Assembly: GCF_001591005.1 (NCBI RefSeq)
Contig: NZ_BCTY01000011.1
Span: 1 to 64,000, forward strand
Length of the DNA: 64,000 nt
Origin: Sphingomonas sanguinis NBRC 13937
Lineage (GTDB): Bacteria > Pseudomonadota > Alphaproteobacteria > Sphingomonadales > Sphingomonadaceae
Reading direction: 5' to 3'
Each line of letters begins with the position of its first letter. The stretch's first letter is position 1. Shown here piece by piece: positions 52,797 through 62,416 of this stretch. Under the pieces are notes generated by a model that saw nothing but the letters and a program-made list of their open reading frames with translations, ran no database searches and was not told the DNA's origin. Both the position numbers and the translations under genes were made by a program.

Positions 52797-52802
52797 AGGA
52801 TC

Positions 52803-52817
52803 ATACTCTCCAAGTAT
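52803..52817. promoter_or_regulatory. ATAC-N7-GTAT operator for the CatR/BenM-type regulator
   Basis: ATAC-TCTCCAA-GTAT exactly matches the published BenM/CatM binding consensus ATAC-N7-GTAT. It starts 6 bases upstream of the LysR start and about 90 bases before catB. A weaker second half (ATAATGATCTTTG) follows towards catB. Confidence 0.8.
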
Positions 52818-52905
52818 CGCCAGAAGACCATAATGATCTTTGCGCGTCCAGACCGCCAAGCCTAGTTTCCGGGGAAATTCGGATAAAACTGGATAGGAAG
52901 AGGTT

Positions 52906-54063
52906 ATGGCCACGATCGTCGAGATCGATACCTATATCGTCGACATCCCGACGATCCGGCCGCACGTGCTCGCGATGGCCACCATGCACCACCAGTCGAT
53001 CGTGCTGGTCCGGCTGCGCGACTCCGACGGCATCGAGGGGGTTGGCGAAGGCACGACCATCGGCGGCCTCAGCTATGGCGAGGAAAGCCCGGAGGGCATC
53101 AAGCTCGCCATCGACACCTATATCGCTCCCGTTCTCGAAACCTGCGACCCGGCACTGGTCGGGGCGGCGATGGCCAAGATCGGCAAGAGCGTCTTCGGCA
53201 ATCACCTCGCCAAATGCGCGGTCGAAACCGCCCTGCTGGACCTGGCGGGCAAGCGGCTGGGCGTGCCCGTCTCCGCGCTGATCGGCGGTGGCGCGATCCG
53301 CGACCGGTTGCCGGTCGCCTGGACGCTGGCCAGCGGCGATACCGCGCGCGACATCGAGGAGGCCGAACGGGTTCTGGCCGAGCGGCGGCATAACATCTTC
53401 AAGCTCAAGATCGGCAAGCGCGACGTGCGCGCCGATGTCGCCCATGTCGCCGCGATCAAGCGCGCGGTCGGCGACCGGGGCAGCGTGCGCGTCGACGTCA
53501 ACCAGAACTGGAGCGAGGCGCAGGCCGATCTCGGCATGAAACTGCTGGAGGAGGCGGGCGTCGATCTGGTCGAACAGCCGGTCGCGCGGCACGATCATGC
53601 CGCCATGGCCCGGCTGTCCGCCAAACATGTCGTCCCGCTGATGGCGGACGAGGCACTGCACGGGCCCGCGGACGCCTTCGCCATTGCGGCGTGCGGCGGG
53701 GCGCGGGTCTTCGCAGTCAAGATCGCCCAGTCCGGCGGCCTGCTCCCGGCCCATGCCGTGGCCACGATCGCACAGGCGGGTGGCATCGGACTCTATGGAG
53801 GTACGATGCTGGAGGGCGGGGTCGGCACCGCGGCGTCGGCGCATCTCTGCGCGACCCTGCCGTCGCTGGCCTGGGGGACCGAGTTGTTCGGCCCACTCCT
53901 GCTGACCGAAGATATATTGGCCGAGCCGCTGCGCTACGCCGATTTCCACCTGAGCGTGCCGACCGGCCCCGGCCTGGGCATAGCGCTGGACGAGGACCGC
54001 GTCGCGTTCCACCGGCGCGATCGGCGCTCCCCTACCCTTCATGTCGTCGCGGGAAGAGGTTGA
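52906..54063 (+). CDS. catB: Muconate cycloisomerase
   Basis: A 385-residue enolase-superfamily enzyme turning cis,cis-muconate into muconolactone. The N-terminal lid has TTIGGLSYGEESPEGIKLAIDTYI. The barrel carries the lysine pair in FKLKIGKRD, Asp in RVDVNQNW, Glu/Asp in EQPVARHDH and PLMADEAL, and Lys in FAVKIAQSGG, the usual metal and acid-base residues. First gene of the operon behind the LysR operator. catC starts 3 bases after its stop. Confidence 0.96.
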   Translation: MATIVEIDTYIVDIPTIRPHVLAMATMHHQSIVLVRLRDSDGIEGVGEGTTIGGLSYGEESPEGIKLAIDTYIAPVLETCDPALVGAAMAKIGKSVFGNHLAKCAVETALLDLAGKRLGVPVSALIGGGAIRDRLPVAWTLASGDTARDIEEAERVLAERRHNIFKLKIGKRDVRADVAHVAAIKRAVGDRGSVRVDVNQNWSEAQADLGMKLLEEAGVDLVEQPVARHDHAAMARLSAKHVVPLMADEALHGPADAFAIAACGGARVFAVKIAQSGGLLPAHAVATIAQAGGIGLYGGTMLEGGVGTAASAHLCATLPSLAWGTELFGPLLLTEDILAEPLRYADFHLSVPTGPGLGIALDEDRVAFHRRDRRSPTLHVVAGRG

Positions 54064-54066
54064 ACC

Positions 54067-54354
54067 ATGTTGTTTCACGTCGAAATGGATGTCAACATTC
54101 CGCTCGGCTTCGATGCCGAGGAAGCGGCACGGCTCAAGGCCGCCGAGAAGGCACGTTTCCAGGAGCTGCAACGCGCGGGCACCTGGCGCCACATCTGGCG
54201 GGTGGTGGGCCAATACGCCAATGTCAGCATCTTCGATGTCGGCTCCAACGCCGAGTTGCACGACATTCTGATGAGCCTGCCGCTCTACCCCTTCATGACG
54301 ATCCGCGTGACGGCGCTGTGCCGCCACCCCTCGTCCCTCCACGACGACCGCTGA
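54067..54354 (+). CDS. catC: Muconolactone delta-isomerase
   Basis: A 95-residue small oligomeric isomerase that moves the double bond of muconolactone to give 3-oxoadipate enol-lactone. The N-terminal MLFHVEMDVNIPLGFD, the WRHIWRVVGQYANVSIFDV core and the LYPFMTIRVTALCRHPSS end are typical. Length is normal for CatC. It lies 3 bases after catB and 59 bases before catA. Confidence 0.95.
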   Translation: MLFHVEMDVNIPLGFDAEEAARLKAAEKARFQELQRAGTWRHIWRVVGQYANVSIFDVGSNAELHDILMSLPLYPFMTIRVTALCRHPSSLHDDR

Positions 54355-54413
54355 CGATCGGAACCGCAGGACCGCCGACGAGCGGCCGGACAGACAGAAT
54401 ATAGGAGAGTGTG

Positions 54414-55307
54414 ATGGATATCAGCTTCGTGAAAACTCCCGCCATCCAGGATCTGCTCGATCGCGTCGCGGGCACGGCCTCGGACAAGGGCGATCCGCGC
54501 GTGAAGGCGATCCTGCGCGACCTGGTGGAATCGCTGATGGTGCTGATCGTCAAGCACGACATCGACGAGAACGAAGTCTGGGGCGCGGTCAACTTCCTCC
54601 AGAACGGCGCGGGCGAGTTCGGGCTGCTGATGCCGGGCGTCGGCCTCGAACATTTCCTCGACCTCTATATGGACGCCAAGGACGCCGAGGCAGGCAAGAC
54701 CGGCGGCACGCCCCGCACCATCGAGGGGCCGCTCTATGTCGAGGGCGCGCCGCTGGTCGACAATGACGCCAACCTGACCGACGATCCCGACGATACCGAC
54801 ACGCTCTACATGGCCGGACGGGTCACGGGACCGGACGGCGAGCCGGTCACGAACGCCATCCTCCATGTCTGGCACGCCAATTCCAAGGGCTTCTACTCGC
54901 ATTTCGATCCCACCGGCGAGCAGACGCCGTTCAACAACCGCCGCCGCATCCGGCTGGGCGACGATGGGCGCTATGCGTTCCATTCCAAGATGCCCAACGG
55001 CTATAGCGTGCCGCCCGGCGGTGCCTCCGACCGGTTGATGCAGGTGCTCGGCCGCCACGGCAACCGCCCGGCCCATGTCCATTTCTTCATCGAGGCACCC
55101 GGCTATCGCCAGCTGACGACGCAGATCAATTTCGGCGACGATCCCTTTGCCGCCGACGACTTCGCGTTCGGCACCCGCGAGGGGCTGCTGCCGGTGCCGA
55201 ACCGCCAGGGTGACACCGCGCACATCGCCTTCGATTTTCAGCTCCAGCGCGCCGACGATGCCGAGGAGGAAGCCTTCTCGCACCGCGCCCGTCTGGCCGT
55301 CGCCTGA
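54414..55307 (+). CDS. catA: Catechol 1,2-dioxygenase
   Basis: A 297-residue intradiol dioxygenase (Fe(III)) cleaving catechol to cis,cis-muconate. An N-terminal helical linker domain is followed by the catalytic fold. The iron ligands are Tyr in [11 protein letters not shown], Tyr in [17 protein letters not shown] and the two His in [19 protein letters not shown] lies 7 bases before the ATG at 54414; a GTG codon directly precedes it. Order catB-catC-catA is reversed from catBCA sets that place catA first but is known in several bacteria. benA follows after 19 bases. Confidence 0.96.
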   Translation: MDISFVKTPAIQDLLDRVAGTASDKGDPRVKAILRDLVESLMVLIVKHDIDENEVWGAVNFLQNGAGEFGLLMPGVGLEHFLDLYMDAKDAEAGKTGGTPRTIEGPLYVEGAPLVDNDANLTDDPDDTDTLYMAGRVTGPDGEPVTNAILHVWHANSKGFYSHFDPTGEQTPFNNRRRIRLGDDGRYAFHSKMPNGYSVPPGGASDRLMQVLGRHGNRPAHVHFFIEAPGYRQLTTQINFGDDPFAADDFAFGTREGLLPVPNRQGDTAHIAFDFQLQRADDAEEEAFSHRARLAVA

Positions 55308-55326
55308 TCCCCGGAAGGATATTGTC

Positions 55327-56703
55327 ATGACCGACCTTCGCGAACGCCTTGCCACCGCCGTCGTCGACGATCCCGCCACCGGGGCCTTCCGATGCCGCCG
55401 CGACGTGTTTACCGACCCCGCGCTGTTCGAGCTGGAGATGCAGCACATCTTCGAGGGCAACTGGGTCTATCTGGCGCATGAAAGCCAGATCCCGGAGAAC
55501 AACGACTATCTCACCACCCATATCGGTCGCCAGCCGATCATCATCACCCGCGACAAGACCGGGACGCTGAACGCCGTCATCAACGCCTGCGCGCATCGCG
55601 GCGCGATGCTGTGCCGTCGCAAGCATGGCAACAAGGGCAGCTTCACCTGCCAGTTCCATGGCTGGACCTTCAGCAATGCGGGCAAGCTGCTGAAGGTCAA
55701 GGACGGCAAGACCGGCGATTATCCCGCCGGGTTCAACACCGAGGGGTCGCACGACCTGACCCGCGTCGCCCGGTTCGAGAATTATCGCGGCTTCCTGTTC
55801 GGCAGCTTGAACGCCGACGTACCGCCGCTCGAGGACTGGCTCGGCTCGACCCGCATGGTCATCGACCAGATGGTCGACCAAGCACCCGACGGGCTGGAGG
55901 TGCTGCGCGGCAGTTCGACCTATGTCTATGACGGCAACTGGAAGCTGCAGATCGAAAACGGTGCCGACGGCTATCATGTCAGTGCGGTCCACTGGAATTA
56001 TGCGGCGACCGCCAACCGCCGCGCGGAGGACTCGATCAAGGCGGTCGATGTCGATGGCTGGTCCAAGAGCGTCGGCGGCGTCTATGCGTTCGACCACGGC
56101 CATATCCTGCTCTGGACGAAGCTGCTCAACCCCGAGGTCCGCCCGATCTATGCGCATCGCGAGGCGCTGGCGGCACGGGTCGGCGAGGAGCGCGCGGAAT
56201 TCATCGTCGGGCAGACACGCAATCTGTGCCTCTATCCCAACGTCTATCTGATGGACCAGTTCTCGACCCAGATCCGCGTCGTCCGCCCGATCTCGGTCGA
56301 TCGCACCGAAGTGACCATCTATTGCTTCGCGCCGAAGGGCGAGAGCGACGCCGACCGCGCCTTGCGCATCCGGCAATATGAGGATTTCTTCAACGTCAGC
56401 GGCATGGGCACGCCCGACGATCTGGAGGAATTCCGCTCTTGCCAGAAGGCCTATGAGGGCGCGGGCGAACTGTGGAACGACCTGAGCCGCGGGGCGACGC
56501 GTTGGATCGCCGGGCCGGACGGAAACGCGCGCGCCATGGGCATCGAACCGCTGCTCAGCGGCGAGCGCAGCGAGGACGAGGGGCTGTTCGTCCGCCAGCA
56601 TGAATATTGGGCGCAGTCGCTGATCGCCGCGATCGACCGTGACGGTGGCGGGAATGGTGGTGCCACGCTGCGCCCGGTCGACCGGCTGGAGGTGGCGGCA
56701 TGA
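55327..56703 (+). CDS. benA: Benzoate 1,2-dioxygenase large (alpha) subunit
   Basis: A 458-residue Rieske-type oxygenase. The Rieske cluster ligands are in [15 protein letters not shown] and CQFHGWTF. The mononuclear iron site is in [16 protein letters not shown] (Asp and two His). It converts benzoate to the cis-1,2-dihydrodiol with BenB and the reductase BenC. Start 55327 has GGAAGG upstream; the longer frame re-reads catA. benB overlaps its stop by 4 bases (ATGA). Confidence 0.96.
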   Translation: MTDLRERLATAVVDDPATGAFRCRRDVFTDPALFELEMQHIFEGNWVYLAHESQIPENNDYLTTHIGRQPIIITRDKTGTLNAVINACAHRGAMLCRRKHGNKGSFTCQFHGWTFSNAGKLLKVKDGKTGDYPAGFNTEGSHDLTRVARFENYRGFLFGSLNADVPPLEDWLGSTRMVIDQMVDQAPDGLEVLRGSSTYVYDGNWKLQIENGADGYHVSAVHWNYAATANRRAEDSIKAVDVDGWSKSVGGVYAFDHGHILLWTKLLNPEVRPIYAHREALAARVGEERAEFIVGQTRNLCLYPNVYLMDQFSTQIRVVRPISVDRTEVTIYCFAPKGESDADRALRIRQYEDFFNVSGMGTPDDLEEFRSCQKAYEGAGELWNDLSRGATRWIAGPDGNARAMGIEPLLSGERSEDEGLFVRQHEYWAQSLIAAIDRDGGGNGGATLRPVDRLEVAA

Positions 56704-57188
56704 GCCTGACCTACGACCGGCTTCTCGCCTTCCTCTACCGCGAGGCGCGGCTGCTTGATGATCGGCAGTGGGATGAGTGGCTGGAATGCTACGCCCCGCA
56801 CGCGGTCTTCTGGATGCCCGCCTGGGACGATGACGACATGCTGGTGGAGGACCCTCAGCGCGAGATTTCGCTTATCTACTATCCCGATCGCACCGGGCTG
56901 GAAGACCGGGTCTTCCGGATCAAGACCGAGCGATCGGGGGCGAGCATGCCCGAGCCGCGCACCAACCACACCGTATCGAACGTCGAGATTCTCGGCGAGG
57001 CGGACGGGCAGATGCAGGTGCGGTTCAATTGGCACACGCTGAGCCACCGCTACAACGAGACGCTGAGCTTCTTCGGCACGTCCTTCTACACGATCGACGC
57101 GACCGGCGCGCAGCCGCTCATCACCAACAAGAAGGTCGTCCTCAAGAACGACTATATCCGCCAGGTGATCGACGTTTATCACGTCTGA
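56700..57188 (+). CDS. benB: Benzoate 1,2-dioxygenase small (beta) subunit
   Basis: A 162-residue NTF2-fold beta subunit that completes the alpha3beta3 oxygenase. Family segments are [57 protein letters not shown] and the [21 protein letters not shown]-terminus. Coupled to benA by ATGA; benC starts 24 bases after. Confidence 0.95.
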   Translation: MSLTYDRLLAFLYREARLLDDRQWDEWLECYAPHAVFWMPAWDDDDMLVEDPQREISLIYYPDRTGLEDRVFRIKTERSGASMPEPRTNHTVSNVEILGEADGQMQVRFNWHTLSHRYNETLSFFGTSFYTIDATGAQPLITNKKVVLKNDYIRQVIDVYHV

Positions 57189-57212
57189 TGCCCGGCGCCC
57201 GGAGAGGATATC

Positions 57213-58244
57213 ATGGGCTACCGTATCGCATTGAACTTCGAGGATGGCGCGACGCGCTTCATCACCTGCGCCCCGGGTGAGACGGTGCTGGACGCCGCGT
57301 TCCGCCAGAGGATCAACCTGCCGATGGACTGTTCCGACGGCGTGTGCGGCACCTGCAAATGCCGCTGCGAACAGGGCGCCTATGATCTCGGCGACGACTA
57401 TATCGACGAGGCGCTAACCGCCGACGAGGCGGAGGAAGGGCTGGTCCTGACCTGCCAGATGCGCGTCTCGTCCGATTGCGTCGTCGCGGTGCCCGTCCCC
57501 TCCACCGCCTGCAAGGTGAAGCCTACCGTGCATGAGGGCATGGTGGCGGCGGTGGACCTGGTGTCCGACAGCACAATCCTCCTCACCCTGCGGCTGGACG
57601 ATCCCGCCGCGCTCGGCTTCCTGCCTGGCCAATATGTCAATCTGGCGGTGCCGGGCACGGACCAGCACCGCGCCTATTCCTTCAGTTCCAAACCCGGCGC
57701 GGTGGAGGCCAGCTTCCTGATCCGCAACATGCCCGGCGGGCTGATGAGCGGATGGCTGACATCCATCGCCAAGCCCGGCGCGCGCATGAGCTTCGTCGGC
57801 CCCCAGGGCAGCTTCTTCCTGCGGGCGGTCGAGCGGCCGACGATCCTGCTGGCGGGTGGCACCGGCCTGGCCCCGATCCTGTCGATGCTGGAGGTGCTGG
57901 CCGATACGGGCACGGACCAGCCGCTCCACTTGATCTACGGCGTGACCCGGGACGGCGATATGGTCGAGGTCGCACGGATCGAGGCGCTGGCAGCCCGCCT
58001 CCCCTCGCTGAGCTGGACCGCGTGCGTCGCCGATCCCGAGAGCGCGCATCCGCTGAAGGGCTATGTCACCGATCATCTGACCGATACGCATCTGAACGCG
58101 GGCGATTGCGATATCTATCTGTGCGGGCCGCCGCCGATGGTCGAGGCGGTGCGGATCTTCCTGCGCGACAAGGGCGTCGAGCCCCGGCATTTCCACTATG
58201 AGAAGTTCGCGCCGAGCGAAGCACCGGTCGCGGTGGCGGCATGA
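57213..58244 (+). CDS. benC: Benzoate 1,2-dioxygenase electron transfer component
   Basis: A 343-residue reductase: N-terminal plant-type ferredoxin (CSDGVCGTCKCRCEQG plus CQMRV cysteine), then an FAD/NADH module (FLPGQYVNLAVPGT, RAYSFSSKPG, LAGGTGLAPILSMLE, DIYLCGPPPMVEAV). It passes electrons from NADH to the oxygenase Rieske centre. benD overlaps its stop by 4 bases (ATGA). Confidence 0.96.
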   Translation: MGYRIALNFEDGATRFITCAPGETVLDAAFRQRINLPMDCSDGVCGTCKCRCEQGAYDLGDDYIDEALTADEAEEGLVLTCQMRVSSDCVVAVPVPSTACKVKPTVHEGMVAAVDLVSDSTILLTLRLDDPAALGFLPGQYVNLAVPGTDQHRAYSFSSKPGAVEASFLIRNMPGGLMSGWLTSIAKPGARMSFVGPQGSFFLRAVERPTILLAGGTGLAPILSMLEVLADTGTDQPLHLIYGVTRDGDMVEVARIEALAARLPSLSWTACVADPESAHPLKGYVTDHLTDTHLNAGDCDIYLCGPPPMVEAVRIFLRDKGVEPRHFHYEKFAPSEAPVAVAA

Positions 58245-59017
58245 CGTTCGCCGGACGCTTTCGCGACAAGGTGATGGTGGTGACGGGGGCCGCCCAGGGC
58301 ATCGGGCGCGGCGTGGCGCTGCGCGCCGCCGCCGAGGGTGCCGCCGTCCTGCTGGTCGACCGCGCCGACTTCGTCTCCGACGTGGCGCAGGAAGCGGGCG
58401 AGCGGGCGGCGTTCTTCGTGTGCGACCTCGAAACCCATGACGGAGCGGCCGCCGCGATGGCCGCGGCGGTTACCGCCTTCGGTCGCGTCGACATCCTCGT
58501 CAACAATGTCGGCGGCGCAATCCGCATGCGTCCCTTTGCCGCCTTCGAGCCGGAGCAGATCGAGGCGGAAATCCGCCGTTCGCTGATGCCGACGCTGTGG
58601 GGCTGTCACGCCGTCTTGCCGATCATGCTGGGCCAGGGCGGCGGCACGATCGTCAACGTGTCGTCCAACGCGACGCGCGGCATCCGGCGCGTTCCCTATT
58701 CGGCGGCGAAGGGCGGGATCAACGCCCTCACCCAAGCACTCGCGATGGAATATGGCGCGGCCGGCATCCGCGTCGTCGCGACCGCGCCCGGCGGTACGCA
58801 GGCACCGCCGCGCATCGTGCCACGCAACCCGAATGGCGACGACGCCCGCGAACAGGCGTGGATGGCCGAGGCGGTGGAGCAGGTCACCAGCTCCACCTTC
58901 CTGGGGCGCTATGCCACACTGGACGAGCAGATCGCGCCGATCCTCTTCCTGGCCTCGGACGAGGCTTCCTACATCACCGGCTCGGTCCTGCCCGTGGCCG
59001 GTGGCGATCTGGGCTGA
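58241..59017 (+). CDS. benD: cis-1,2-Dihydroxycyclohexadiene-1-carboxylate dehydrogenase
   Basis: A 258-residue short-chain dehydrogenase oxidising and decarboxylating benzoate dihydrodiol to catechol with NAD+. Seen are VTGAAQGIGRGVAL (cofactor glycines), NNVGG, the catalytic SSNATRGIRRVPYSAAKGG (Ser, Tyr, Lys) and C-terminal TGSVLPVAGGDLG. Coupled to benC by ATGA; pcaI follows after 10 bases. Confidence 0.95.
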   Translation: MTFAGRFRDKVMVVTGAAQGIGRGVALRAAAEGAAVLLVDRADFVSDVAQEAGERAAFFVCDLETHDGAAAAMAAAVTAFGRVDILVNNVGGAIRMRPFAAFEPEQIEAEIRRSLMPTLWGCHAVLPIMLGQGGGTIVNVSSNATRGIRRVPYSAAKGGINALTQALAMEYGAAGIRVVATAPGGTQAPPRIVPRNPNGDDAREQAWMAEAVEQVTSSTFLGRYATLDEQIAPILFLASDEASYITGSVLPVAGGDLG

Positions 59018-59027
59018 CTGGAGCGAT

Positions 59028-59741
59028 ATGAAGAGCAAGATTTACCCCTCGCCCGCCGCGGCGCTGGACGGGCTGTTGTTCGACGGGATGACGATCATGT
59101 CGGGCGGGTTCGGCCTGTCGGGCAATCCCGAAAGCCTGATCCCGGAAGTGCGCGCGAGCGGGGTGAAGGGGCTGACCGTCATCTCCAACAATGCCGGCGC
59201 AGACGGCTTCGGCCTGTGGATGCTGCTGGAAAGCCGCCAGGTCGCCAAGATGATCTCGTCCTATGTCGGCGAGAACAAGCTGTTCGAGCAGCAATATCTG
59301 TCGGGCGAGCTCGAACTGGAACTGAACCCGCAAGGCACGCTCGCCGAGCGCATCCGCGCCGGGGGTGCGGGCATCCCGGCCTTCTATACGAAGACCGGCG
59401 TCGGCACGGTCGTGGCCGAGGGCAAGCCGGTCGAGACCTTCGAGGGGCAGGACTATGTCCGCGAGACCTGGCTGCGCGCCGACCTGTCGATCATCAAGGC
59501 GTGGAAGGCCGATCCGGCGGGCAATCTGATGTTCCGCAAGACCGCACGCAACTTCAACCCGAACATGGCGACCGCCGGCAAGGTGACGGTGGTCGAGGTG
59601 GAGGAGATCGTCGAGGCGGGCGCGCTCGACCCCGACGCCATCCATACGCCGGGCATCTATGTCGATCGCATCGTGCTGAGCACGATCAACGAGAAGCGTA
59701 TCGAGAAACTGACGACCCGCGCGCGGGAGGATGTGGCATGA
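59028..59741 (+). CDS. pcaI: 3-oxoadipate CoA-transferase subunit A
   Basis: A 237-residue CoA-transferase alpha subunit with [15 protein letters not shown] and [18 protein letters not shown]. It pairs with PcaJ to activate 3-oxoadipate with succinyl-CoA. The 3-oxoadipate call (rather than acetoacetate) comes from the operon. It is very close to ScoA at 6136-6837, so the pair looks like a duplicated and re-purposed scoAB. Start 59028 has TGGAG 6 bases upstream. pcaJ overlaps its stop (ATGA). Confidence 0.93.
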   Translation: MKSKIYPSPAAALDGLLFDGMTIMSGGFGLSGNPESLIPEVRASGVKGLTVISNNAGADGFGLWMLLESRQVAKMISSYVGENKLFEQQYLSGELELELNPQGTLAERIRAGGAGIPAFYTKTGVGTVVAEGKPVETFEGQDYVRETWLRADLSIIKAWKADPAGNLMFRKTARNFNPNMATAGKVTVVEVEEIVEAGALDPDAIHTPGIYVDRIVLSTINEKRIEKLTTRAREDVA

Positions 59742-60388
59742 GCTGGACCCGTGACGAGATGGCGGCCCGCGCCGCCCGCGAGCTTCAGGACGGTTTCTAC
59801 GTCAACCTCGGGATCGGCATCCCGACCCTGGTCGCCAACCATGTTCCGGCCGGGATCGACGTGACGCTCCAGTCCGAAAACGGACTGCTGGGCATCGGCC
59901 CCTTTCCTTATGAAGGCGAGGCCGACCCGGACCTGATCAATGCAGGCAAGCAGACGGTCACGACGCTGCCGACCTCCAGTTTCTTCTCCAGTGCCGACAG
60001 CTTCGCGATGATCCGGGGCGGCCATATCGACATGGCGGTTCTGGGCGCGATGGAAGTGTCGGCGGGCGGCGACATCGCCAACTGGACCATCCCGGGCAAG
60101 ATGGTGAAGGGCATGGGCGGCGCGATGGACCTGGTCGCGGGCGTCAAGCGCATCGTCGTGGTGATGGACCATGCCAGCAAGACCGGCAGCCCGAAGATCC
60201 TGCCCGACTGCACGCTGCCGCTGACCGGCAAGGCCTGTGTCGACCTGATCGTCACGGACCTGTGCGTCATAGCCTGCGACAAGCCGGGGCTGCGGCTGGT
60301 CGAACTGGCGCCCGGCGTCACGCTGGACGAGGTTCGGGCGAAGACCGGGGCACCGTTCGCGACGGATATGCTGGAAGGCGTCGCCTGA
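59738..60388 (+). CDS. pcaJ: 3-oxoadipate CoA-transferase subunit B
   Basis: A 216-residue CoA-transferase beta subunit with the catalytic glutamate in [12 protein letters not shown] and [13 protein letters not shown]. It is very similar to ScoB at 4459-5100, with identical starts ([11 protein letters not shown]). Start 59738 overlaps pcaI by 4 bases (ATGA). The last base of its TGA is the A of the pcaD ATG. Confidence 0.93.
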   Translation: MSWTRDEMAARAARELQDGFYVNLGIGIPTLVANHVPAGIDVTLQSENGLLGIGPFPYEGEADPDLINAGKQTVTTLPTSSFFSSADSFAMIRGGHIDMAVLGAMEVSAGGDIANWTIPGKMVKGMGGAMDLVAGVKRIVVVMDHASKTGSPKILPDCTLPLTGKACVDLIVTDLCVIACDKPGLRLVELAPGVTLDEVRAKTGAPFATDMLEGVA

Positions 60389-61164
60389 TGCCGTTCGTCA
60401 CATCCGACGGGGCCAGTATCTATTGGAAGGTCGAGGGCGAAACCGACCAGCCGCGCCTAGTACTGCTCAATTCGATCGGCACCGACATGGACCTGTGGAG
60501 CCCGGTCCTGCCGCTGCTACGCGAACATGTCGCGGTGCTGAGGATCGACACGCGCGGACATGGCGCGTCGGACGCGCCGCCGGGCGACTATAGCCTGGCC
60601 GGATTGGCCCGTGACGTCGCGGCGGTGATGGACGCGGCCGGATGGGATAGCGCCCAGGTCGCTGGCGTCTCGCTGGGCGGCATGATCGCGATGCAGATGG
60701 CGCTGGACATGCCGGAGCGGTTGACGGGCCTGATACCGATCTGCACCTCCGCCACGATGGACCGTGCCGCATGGACCACGCGCGTCGATACGGTGCGCCG
60801 CGACGGCATGGCGGGGATCGTCGATCTGGCCATGTCGCGGTTCCTCTCCCCTGCCTTCATTGACGAGCGGCCCGGCCATGCGGCGACGATCCGTCGCGGG
60901 CTGCTCACCATGCGGGCCGAGGGCTATGCCGGATGCGCCGCCGCGATCCGCGACATGGCGCTGTCCGACCGGCTGGGCGGGATCGCCTGTCCGACGCTGG
61001 TGATCTCGGGCGAGCGCGACAGCTCGACGCCCTATGTCGGCCATGGCGAGCATCTGGTCTCGGCCATTCCCGGCGCGCGGCATATCGCCCTTCCCGCCGC
61101 CCATCTCGCGCCGCTCGAAGCGCCCGATGCGCTGGCCGACGCTATCCTGAACCATCGGAGTTGA
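60388..61164 (+). CDS. pcaD: 3-oxoadipate enol-lactonase
   Basis: A 258-residue alpha/beta hydrolase that opens 3-oxoadipate enol-lactone to 3-oxoadipate. Seen are LLNSIGTDMDLW, DTRGHGASDAPPGDYSL, nucleophile GVSLGGMIAMQMA and the C-terminal AAHLAP with catalytic His. The ATG at 60388 overlaps the pcaJ stop by one base; the longer frame re-reads pcaJ. pcaF follows after 4 bases. Confidence 0.94.
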   Translation: MPFVTSDGASIYWKVEGETDQPRLVLLNSIGTDMDLWSPVLPLLREHVAVLRIDTRGHGASDAPPGDYSLAGLARDVAAVMDAAGWDSAQVAGVSLGGMIAMQMALDMPERLTGLIPICTSATMDRAAWTTRVDTVRRDGMAGIVDLAMSRFLSPAFIDERPGHAATIRRGLLTMRAEGYAGCAAAIRDMALSDRLGGIACPTLVISGERDSSTPYVGHGEHLVSAIPGARHIALPAAHLAPLEAPDALADAILNHRS

Positions 61165-61168
61165 CCTC

Positions 61169-62371
61169 ATGACCGCCGCTTTTATCTGCGACGCCGTTCG
61201 GACCCCGATCGGGCGGCTGAACGGCGCGCTGGCCGATATCCGCGCCGACGATCTCGCCGCCGTGCCGATCCGCGCCCTGGTCGAGCGTAACCCCGGCGTC
61301 GACTGGAGCGCGGTCGACGACAGCATCCTCGGATGCGCCAACCAGGCGGGCGAGGACAATCGCAACGTCGCGCGCATGGCCGTATTGCTGGCGGGACTGC
61401 CCGAGGCGGTGCCCGGCACCACGGTCAACCGGCTGTGCGGATCGGGCCTCAACTCGGTCGGCTGCGCGGCGCAGGCGATCCGCTCGGGCGATGCCGAGCT
61501 GATCATCGCAGGCGGCGTCGAGAGCATGACCCGCGCGCCCTATGTCATGGGCAAGGCCACTTCCGCCTTCGACCGCGCACAGAAGATCGAGGACACCACG
61601 CTCGGCTGGCGCTTCGTCAACCCGGCGATGAAGGCGGCCTATGGCGTCGACACGATGCCGCAGACGGGCGAGAACGTCGCCGATCAATGGCGTATCTCGC
61701 GCGAGGATCAGGACCGGTTTGCGCTGGCCAGCCAGCAAAAGGCCGCCGCCGCCATCGCCAGCGGCCGGATGGCGGCCGAGATCGTCCCGGTCACCATCCC
61801 CCAGAAAAAGGGCGAGCCGCGCGTCGTCACGCAGGACGAACATCCGCGCGCGACCAGCCTTGAGGTGCTCGCCAAGCTGAAACCTGTCGTCCGCGCCGAT
61901 GGCACCGTGACGGCGGGCAACGCCTCCGGCCTGAATGACGGGGCAGCCGCGATGATCGTCGCATCCGAAGCGGCGGCGGGGCGACACGGCCTGACGCCCC
62001 GCGCACGCATTCTGGGCATGGCCGCCGCCGGGATCGCGCCGCGCATCATGGGCGCCGGTCCCATCGAAGCGGCGCGCAAGCTGTGCCGCCTGACCGGCAT
62101 CGCGATCGACGATCTCGATGTGATCGAACTCAACGAGGCCTTTGCCAGCCAGGCGATCGCGACTCTGCGCGACCTGGGGCTCGCGCAGGACGATCCCCGC
62201 GTGAACCGCAACGGCGGGGCTATCGCACTGGGGCATCCGCTGGGGATGTCGGGCGCGCGGATCGTCATGACCGCCGTCGAGGAACTGCACCGGACGCAAG
62301 GGCGCTACGCGCTGGCCTTCATGTGCATCGGCGTGGGCCAGGGTATTGCCCTGATGATCGAGCGGGTCTGA
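61169..62371 (+). CDS. pcaF: 3-oxoadipyl-CoA thiolase
   Basis: A 400-residue thiolase cleaving 3-oxoadipyl-CoA to succinyl-CoA and acetyl-CoA, the end of the pathway. The nucleophilic Cys is in VNRLCGSGLNSVG, the catalytic His in GGAIALGHPLGMSGARI and the second Cys in MCIGVGQGIA. The 3-oxoadipyl specificity comes from the operon. Last gene of the plus-strand operon; a hairpin follows. Confidence 0.95.
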   Translation: MTAAFICDAVRTPIGRLNGALADIRADDLAAVPIRALVERNPGVDWSAVDDSILGCANQAGEDNRNVARMAVLLAGLPEAVPGTTVNRLCGSGLNSVGCAAQAIRSGDAELIIAGGVESMTRAPYVMGKATSAFDRAQKIEDTTLGWRFVNPAMKAAYGVDTMPQTGENVADQWRISREDQDRFALASQQKAAAAIASGRMAAEIVPVTIPQKKGEPRVVTQDEHPRATSLEVLAKLKPVVRADGTVTAGNASGLNDGAAAMIVASEAAAGRHGLTPRARILGMAAAGIAPRIMGAGPIEAARKLCRLTGIAIDDLDVIELNEAFASQAIATLRDLGLAQDDPRVNRNGGAIALGHPLGMSGARIVMTAVEELHRTQGRYALAFMCIGVGQGIALMIERV

Positions 62372-62381
62372 CACCCGAAAC

Positions 62382-62407
62382 GGGCGGGGGCACGGCGTCC
62401 CCCGCCC
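62382..62407. terminator. Convergent hairpin between pcaF and the alcohol dehydrogenase
   Basis: A perfect 9-bp GC stem (GGGCGGGGG / CCCCCGCCC, 8-nt loop) lies in the 45-base gap between two convergent genes. No T-run on either strand. Confidence 0.55.
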
Positions 62408-62416
62408 CGCTTCCCG

